From Artemia franciscana (Eukaryota; Arthropoda; Branchiopoda; Anostraca; Artemiidae), in NCBI RefSeq assembly GCF_032884065.1, contig NC_088881.1:740001-804000 (forward strand): 64,000 nt of DNA. The letters run 5' to 3'. Both the position numbers and the translations under genes were made by a program. The stretch's first letter is position 1, and every line of letters starts with the position of its first letter. Of the stretch, positions 58,331 through 64,000 are shown in pieces. Under the pieces are notes generated by a model. That model worked only from the letters and a program-made list of their open reading frames with translations. It was not told the origin of the DNA and made no database searches.

Positions 58331-60329
58331 CGTTACATCAAAACATGCACATTTAGGTTAAAAAAGGAGTATATTAGCAATATCCCAGCAACGCCTTAGG
58401 GTATGAAGCTGAATCTAAAAGGGGTAATAGTATTACTACTTGTTTTGCTACTACTTTTACAACTATTACTTCTACAATTGAACTAAATCAAAGTAGTTTA
58501 AGTGCATCCAGGTTCTCAAGATATACAGGTGGGATATATTAAAACTAGAATAGGTTACATAGTTGAAAATTTCAGGGAAAGCTTCTGTTGCATTAAAACC
58601 ATATGAAAAGGTACTAAGAGTATGCTTGTTGGCAATAAGAAGTCTAAAATATCTTAAGAACGCCTGGGGATATTCAGTTGAGACCTTCAGGGCTGTTAAT
58701 ATTAATTTTTCTGCTCTTTCTATTCGACCAAACCAAAAAAAGTGTACGTTAATCGATCTTTTCGAAATAGCATTGATACAACGTCTTATTAACAGAAAAG
58801 GTTTTCTTTTTCTTTTTCAGGGTAACTTGCGGTGTGAAACTACACCAAAATATGCTATGTCTATCAGGATTTTCTATTGGGCATATATTATTAAAATTTT
58901 TTGAAAGATTTCGCCAGTCATAAATATAGCAGATGAAAATTTAGATTCTTAAAGAAAAAAAACCGAAAAGATTTAAAATATTATTTGAATAAGGAAAAAG
59001 AATCAATTACCAAAAATTACCAAAAATTGTCAACTTTAAAATCCATAACACAAATTTTTTCAGAGGAAATTAAAGTACTAAATTCAGCCGAAGATGAGCA
59101 GAAATAGTCAAATAATTTTTCAAGCTAAATACTACCATCAATCCTTATAAACAAATAAATGAGACCCGAAACGAAGAGGAACTACAGTAAAAATGGATTC
59201 AAACTCTAACCGAGCAGAAACTAACAGGAGTAGAGTTGACTTTCTCCGTGCCTTCTTTAGGGATTGGTATATTAGTTAACTGATGATCCACATTCATCTA
59301 TTTTTTAAGAAATGTCAGTTATGATGGAGTCTATTTTTATTTTTCGATATTATGAGAAATAAAACACATGGTTTGAAATAGAAATTGTTTTCAGTAGTGC
59401 AAATTATGTCCAGTTATATAGAAGGCACGAGGGGCATCAGCTATACTCTTCTTTTCTCTGCATTTTTGCGATTGAGTCGGTTATTTATAGGAATTTATCC
59501 ATTTATTTTGGTATTCATTCATATATTTACAGTTGTCTTACACTTGACAAATTATGTCGAATACTTATATATTGTACACACTGATAATATTCCAGTAATT
59601 CGTAATTTTGAATAATCTGTAAGTAAAACCATCCAAAGGGTGGGAGAGGAGGGGCAACCTGGACATTTGCCCCGAACACCGTGACTTGAAGGGCTGGGGG
59701 ATTACCCACTTTGATCAAATTTTTGTCTTTAATTTACCTTTTTTATTTTATATTCGAGTCAGGAGGGGGCGCTGCAATAAATTTTCTCATGCAACAAAAG
59801 CCACAAGAAAAGCTTTGTCTGCAAGACTGCTATTAAGCAATTTTTTTCCAGATTGCAAAAAATGGGTTTCAATTTTAATTTCAACATTAAAAGCTTCCTA
59901 CGTAGCTTCTTAAGGCATCTTAATTCTATTAGAGCGAGTTTTGATAATTCCAACAATTTACTCATATTTAGAACTAAATTTTTTAATTATGGAAATAAAA
60001 TAGACAACACATATTAATTTAGAAGATAGTTATATAAAACGATCAGCCACAACTTATTGCTGAATAAAAATCAAATAAGACAGTCTCAGCTTGAAAGACC
60101 GTTAAACTAAAAACTACCTTCACTGCTAAAGTTACAATGAATATAGTAAAAATAATACAGATTATTGATTAGTAGTAGTAGAACAACTTTTATTATCAAA
60201 ACAATGAAATATAATACTGATAGCACAGCAAAAGCATAGCTTGCAAGACTTCGCTATTGAACAACAAAAATCACGAGAAAAAAATATTGAAGTAATCTTC
60301 GTCGTCAGAGTAATAATATTGCAGTAATC
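58331..60329. other. Intergenic, no gene assigned
   Basis: Contains an inverted satellite unit (about 58430-58500). A 113-codon ORF (58563-58904) lacks motifs. A pyrimidine tract ending in CAG near 58818 resembles a splice acceptor, but no exon follows that I can support. Confidence 0.4.
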
Positions 60330-60563
60330 TTAAAAATCGTAATCCGAGGAATTACCATTGGAACTGGTCAAGGAAGGAAGGTCATAATCATCAAAATGGT
60401 AACTATCATTACGGTCGGAATTCAATTTCAGTAACGGCAGAGTATCCAATAAATTGGATTTATCTAACATATAGTCAGATAAATCTGACATACCTAGGTA
60501 TCGAAGCTTTGGACAAAATGTCTTCACAGTTTCGAGCGTTTTTCAAGTCACTTTACGACAACC
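60330..60563 (-). pseudogene. Leucine-rich-repeat (F-box/AMN1-like) last exon with in-frame TGA
   Basis: On the minus strand a strong acceptor (pyrimidine-rich TTTCTCTCCTTCTTTCCAG) ends at 60564. The sequence after it reads GCRKVT, then TGA (60543-60545), then KTLETVKTFCPKLRYLGMSD. That is a cysteine-type LRR of the F-box/AMN1 kind ('gC.kvTd.tle.va..CpkLryL.ls'). The rest is LSDYMLDKSNLLDTLPLLKL and an acidic, Ser/Asn-rich tail ending SSDYDF at a TAA (60330-60332). Such proteins recruit substrates for ubiquitin ligases or act in cell-cycle checkpoints; which one is unknown here. The TGA replaces the usual Asp position, so this is a pseudogene, an assembly error, or a real gene with a different exon start. 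A candidate upstream exon is at 62110-62218. Confidence 0.55.
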
Positions 60564-61039
60564 CTGGAAAGAAGGAGAGAAAATAAAGCTCATGATTTCA
60601 AAAATTGAGAAAAAAATTTTATGGCAATTAAATAAAATCAACATTAATTTAAAATGCTTCTTAATGCTTTCACCTAAAAAAAATTATTTCTTTAGGCATT
60701 CATATTCATTTTCATCTTTTTTTTTATCTCTTCTTTTTTTTGTGGAAAATGTAAAACAATTAAATTGTAAAATAGAATGTAAACAAAAAATTTAACAACA
60801 GGAATATGAAGTATTCATTAATAATTTTATAGTACATTTACCCTTTTTATTCGACAATTAATATTCAAAACTTTGTTTTTCCATTTTTCAATGCTTCTGA
60901 AGACTTGTCATTTATTAATTGACTATTCCCATTAGTAATTCAATATTGGCGAAAAATATAGCAGCGCACTTTCGCTGCCTAAGTAAAGAACGATGTTAGG
61001 ACAATGTATTCCTTTCTTCTGACCAAGGCACAGCGTAGA
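60564..61039. other. Possible intron, no gene seen
   Basis: AT-rich and mostly homopolymer-rich. If the LRR exon is real, this is intronic. Confidence 0.4.
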
Positions 61040-61799
61040 GAAGGAATTGTCATATAATCTTCGAAAGGCGCTCATTCGATTGGAAATTGAAACTTCTTGT
61101 GCCCTCTTTTAGAGTCAAAGTGATTTGAGGGCAATCAGCCTCCCTCATAACAACCATTTCCCTAAACATATTGAAACTAAATTTAAGACCACCATTTTGT
61201 TCAACATGGTTGATAGGTCTTTGGGCTTTTGGGAATTAAGTCTTATAAGTTACACTAGTTGCCCATTGTTAACATATAAAGTTTTTGTGGAAGAGGTGAG
61301 GGGACTAGCTCGATTGGAAATAAGAAGTTCCAAAGCCCTTTTTGAGAGTTAAAAGTGATCGGAGGGTAACTAGTACCCCAGGGTCCTCTTTTCCCAAAAT
61401 GCATCAAATCAAAATTTTGAGATAGTCATTATATTCAAAATAGTACAAAGATCATATAACAAGGTCTTCGTGGTAAATAGAAAACCCCAGAGCATGGGGG
61501 AAAGGGCTGTAAGTCATGCCCCAGGGCATATAAAATTTTGTGGAAGGGGTGGTCACATAAACTTTAGAGGAGGCTCATTTGATTGGAAACTAAAGGTTCT
61601 GGTTCAATTTTTAAGGGTCAAAAGTGATAGAAGCCAACTAACATCCCCTCCCCCGGATTCCTCTTTTACCTAAACTCATCTGATGAATACTTTGAAATTA
61701 CCATCGAAAGTAAGTTTAAAGAACATATAGCAGTGCCTCAAAGGTTGACAAAATCCTCCAAACCTCAGTGGCAAAGGTTTTTAATTTTATGCTCCGTGG
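61040..61799 (-). repeat. Family D tandem array, copy 5 (inverted)
   Basis: Reverse-complement family D blocks: 'TCAAAATTTTGAGATAGTCATT' near 61407, 'GTCAAAGTGAT..GAGGGCAA', 'GGAGGCTCATTTGATTGGAAA' near 61568, and 'GGAAAGGGCTGTAAGT'. Confidence 0.75.
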
Positions 61800-61960
61800 G
61801 CATATACCAAGGATGGATCCAGGGGCCAGGGGGGGGGGACCTGGGCCCCCAAGATTTGTTGGCACCCTCAATCCTATTCCTTTCTTTTTTCTTGTTTTTT
61901 ACTCTTTTTCTAAGTAAACTTGTCGATTTGGCCAATTATTCGTAGCTTATTTACCCAATT
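61800..61960. repeat. GGGGCC-rich repeat end, shared with 63490-63660
   Basis: 'ATCCAGGGGCC' plus a run of G, 'CCTGGGCCCCC', then 'TTCTTTTTTCTT' and 'AAACTTGTCGA'. The piece at 63490-63660 repeats these blocks ('AGATCCACGGG', 'TTCTTTTTTCTT', 'AAACTTGTCGA'). They may be ends of a transposon family that I cannot class. Confidence 0.5.
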
Positions 61961-62109
61961 AACATAAACAAAAAAAAAGCTTTCCTATGAACATAAAGAG
62001 CAAAGTTGAAGCTTAAAACGAACAAAAATCATTTGTCTTCAACCGGTTCAGTATATATCTACAAATTGCATAAAAATATTTGATTGCTGCTAGCTTTCCC
62101 CTATTTTAC

Positions 62110-62218
62110 GAACATGGAAACTCATGTTTCGATAAATCAATTTTTCTTGAATGAATTTTCCGATGAAGCTATCTGTCAATTCACAATTTGACATTAGATT
62201 GAAATATAGGTTTGTAGC
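62110..62218 (-). CDS. Possible upstream LRR exon
   Basis: Between an acceptor-like TTTTGAAATTTTAG and a donor-like GTAAAA on the minus strand, one frame reads TNLYFNLMSNCELTDSFIGK, then FIQEKLIYRNMSFHV. The spacing of N..C.LTD..I..fI fits an F-box-type LRR and suits the exon at 60330-60563 in strand and theme. It is only 36 residues and the splice sites are weak. Confidence 0.25.
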
Positions 62219-62250
62219 TAAAATTTCAAAATGGATAAAAAGAAACAATT

Positions 62251-62975
62251 TGGATTCCATTTCACACTTCAATTCTGTCTGCAGAGTTATTTGCTATACA
62301 TAAAGCACTTGAAACTATGGCCAGACTAAACCTTTCGTCAAAGAATGTGTTAATCCTTACAGATTCAAATTCTGTAATTCAATTGATAAAAAAAAAAATT
62401 TTGAGGCTGCTGATTCAGATTTAAAATTAATAAGAGATGATCTACAAAGATTAAATAAATGTGGTATTTTTGTTTGCTTCCAGCATATTCCTAGTCATAA
62501 AAGACTGATTCATAACGTGACTGCTGATAGGCTAGCAAATGAAGCAGCAAATATTGACCCCCAACTAGAATTAAAATTGGGGAACCTACAAGATATTATA
62601 AAACGCCGTGGGCAAATAAAGTGTCTACCATTTCGAAATTCCCCATTTCGTTCTAGAGAAGACACAGTGTGGTACTACAGACTGAAATCAGGATATCTTT
62701 TTCTGAATTCTTTCCGATTTCAATGGAATTTATATCATTCACCAATATGCAGGTGGTGTTTAACAACAGAGGAAACTCCCCAACACATATTTTTTGATTG
62801 CCATATACTTGCACCCGAAACTAATAAGATTTAGATAATTTGTAAAAAACTAAAGATTGAAGAAATTTTTGATTCCATCATTAGCTTACAACTACCTCTT
62901 AATACTGAAAGGCATATTTATAGGGTGATGATCCAAATTATGAAAAAGGCAATGGAAAACGAGCTAATTTATTAA
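62251..62975 (+). pseudogene. Non-LTR retrotransposon RNase H and C-terminal relic
   Basis: From about 62251 the frame reads SILSAELFAIHKALETM, then VLILTDSNSVIQLIKK: the first RNase H motifs, with Glu in SAELFAI and Asp in TDSNS. A frameshift in an A-run (62389-62399) moves to the frame with QHIPSHKRLIHNVTADRLAN, which contains the conserved His and last Asp. The tail has CRWCLTTEETPQHIFFDC, a CX2C...HX4C zinc-knuckle-like ending typical of RNase H-bearing non-LTR elements (I/R1/outcast-type). A TAG at 62832 and the true TAA at 62973-62975 follow. Only one stop and one frameshift suggest moderate age. The RT part is missing, so this is a strongly 5'-truncated insertion. Confidence 0.8.
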
Positions 62976-63489
62976 TGAAGATCTACTCTGCAGAAAAGAG
63001 CGAGGGTGAGTAAGAAGAGCCGTATTGGTACCAACCGGCCTCTTGGCCTTAAACTGCTGGGGACAGGCAGCTCAAGTACTCGCACTTCCCACAAACCAAA
63101 CAGAAGAAAGGATGAAAAAGAAGGATTACTAGAGCCATCTTGAAGTCAAAGGGGTGAAAGGACTGTATGCAGTCTGTATACCCTCATACAAATTCTGGAA
63201 TTGGAATCCGGATACGAGCATAGAATAGATAAGAGACGAAGACTGATGGCTGAATATGGAAGGAGATCGAAGGATATTTCAGTAAAATATCCGGAAATAA
63301 CTGGGTAAGTTTTGATTAATAATAAACCCCCTTCCCCCTCAAATATATCCTTAATTTTAGTTTTGTGACTAATTAAATAGTGATTGGCCCAATAGGGCTT
63401 TCGTGTCAATAAATCTATCCATCTATTTTTTTTTAATTACTTAGCTAATTTGGTTGAAATTAGATGAATGAAAGAGTTAAAAGCAATTT
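62976..63489. other. Probable 3' untranslated part of the RNase H element, then unassigned
   Basis: 62985-63120 is clearly richer in G and C than its surroundings and directly follows the relic's stop, as a retrotransposon 3' UTR would. The rest shows no gene. The 87-codon minus-strand ORF at 63146-63409 has no motif. Confidence 0.4.
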
Positions 63490-63660
63490 AGGCCAAGAAC
63501 AGATCCACGGGTCGGAGGGGGCAACCCTCCTCAGATATTCCTGGCGCCCTTATTCCGTTCTTTTTTCTTTTTTTTATCTTTTTCAAAGAAAACTTGTCGA
63601 CTTATAGCCCACCTCAAGTCACATTAGCACCCATGGTCCAGTGGCCCCCTCGCCCAAGAT
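63490..63660. repeat. Repeat end paired with 61800-61960
   Basis: Shares the 'GATCCA.GGG', T-rich and 'AAACTTGTCGA' blocks in the same order and orientation as 61800-61960. Between the two lie the LRR-like exon and the RNase H relic. Confidence 0.5.
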
Positions 63661-64000
63661 TTTGCTCTTGATATGTTAGAGATTTAGACATGAAACTACT
63701 CGCAAGATCAGTTTACGAATCATTTCGTCATAAAATTATAAGAAAAACCTAGTCTTCGGTGAAAATTATTCATATAATTAAACTTGCTTGCTAGTTAAAG
63801 TACTGATTCTGAGGCCGGATCTTCATCTTCAGATTGTGTTTTATTTTTTATTTTTTTTTGAAGATTTTTTCGATTCTCTTTCCTAAGAGCCCTTCGATTT
63901 AGGGTACGGTTTCCTGGAGATATTGAGAGGGGTATTTGGATGGGTCACGGGAGAGATGAAATATTGTAAACAGGGTTTTGGGAAATGTGTTGGATATTTA
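63661..64000. other. Intergenic, no gene seen
   Basis: Short AT-rich tail of the window. Nothing is recognised. Confidence 0.5.

Noticed and set aside
59150-59260. B-box-like GTTTGAATCC on the minus strand near 59195 as a tRNA gene or SINE
   Set aside because: No matching A box at the proper distance and no cloverleaf could be drawn.

Overview
The window looks like an AT-rich animal genome, probably an arthropod. It holds no operons, ribosome-binding sites or compact gene packing. It does hold several non-LTR retrotransposons, a Penelope-like fragment, hAT transposons, many interspersed repeats that end in hairpins or long inverted arms, microsatellites, and two 100-N assembly gaps. The repeat style made me think of a branchiopod crustacean such as brine shrimp, but that is only an impression. 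No complete host gene is visible. The best host-gene traces are a leucine-rich-repeat exon on the minus strand (60330-60563) and a small secreted-protein ORF (55740-55985, minus).

Layout. 1-9.9 kb: repeat family C, a decayed ZMYM1/DUF4371-type hAT transposase (2055-3580), and two scraps of non-LTR retrotransposons. 9.99-14.04 kb: a nearly intact CR1-like retrotransposon. Its ORF1 has two PHD fingers followed by three CCCH zinc fingers, and its ORF2 is an endonuclease plus reverse transcriptase with all key RT motifs. 14.4-14.9 kb: an RTE-like RT relic. 14.9-45.4 kb: mostly repeats, which I call A-G. A is Helentron/DINE-like with an internal ~280-bp tandem unit. B is a long foldback. C ends in a hairpin. 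D is a ~277-bp tandem unit. E is a set of palindromic MITE-like elements. F is one foldback element and G a tandem/inverted family. A Penelope-like C-terminal fragment lies at 28856-29110.

45.8-51.2 kb: a complete 5.4-kb hAT element bounded by CAGGGTTGCC-type inverted ends and a perfect 8-bp target duplication (CGTGATTA). Inside it are a decayed hAT transposase on the minus strand and a second, dead CR1-like element that inserted later. Just downstream, 51435-53352 is a second, non-autonomous hAT element with related ends. 54.4-64 kb: more D repeats, a diverged ~115-bp satellite rich in AGT triplets, the host-exon candidates, and an RNase H domain left from another non-LTR element.

How the pieces work together: ORF1 and ORF2 of the CR1-like element are the only pair that could form one functional unit (RNA-binding/chaperone protein plus endonuclease/RT). 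Everything else looks like decayed or non-autonomous mobile DNA, often nested, which gives a relative order of insertions. Repeat boundaries were judged by eye and are approximate, except where exact termini are stated.
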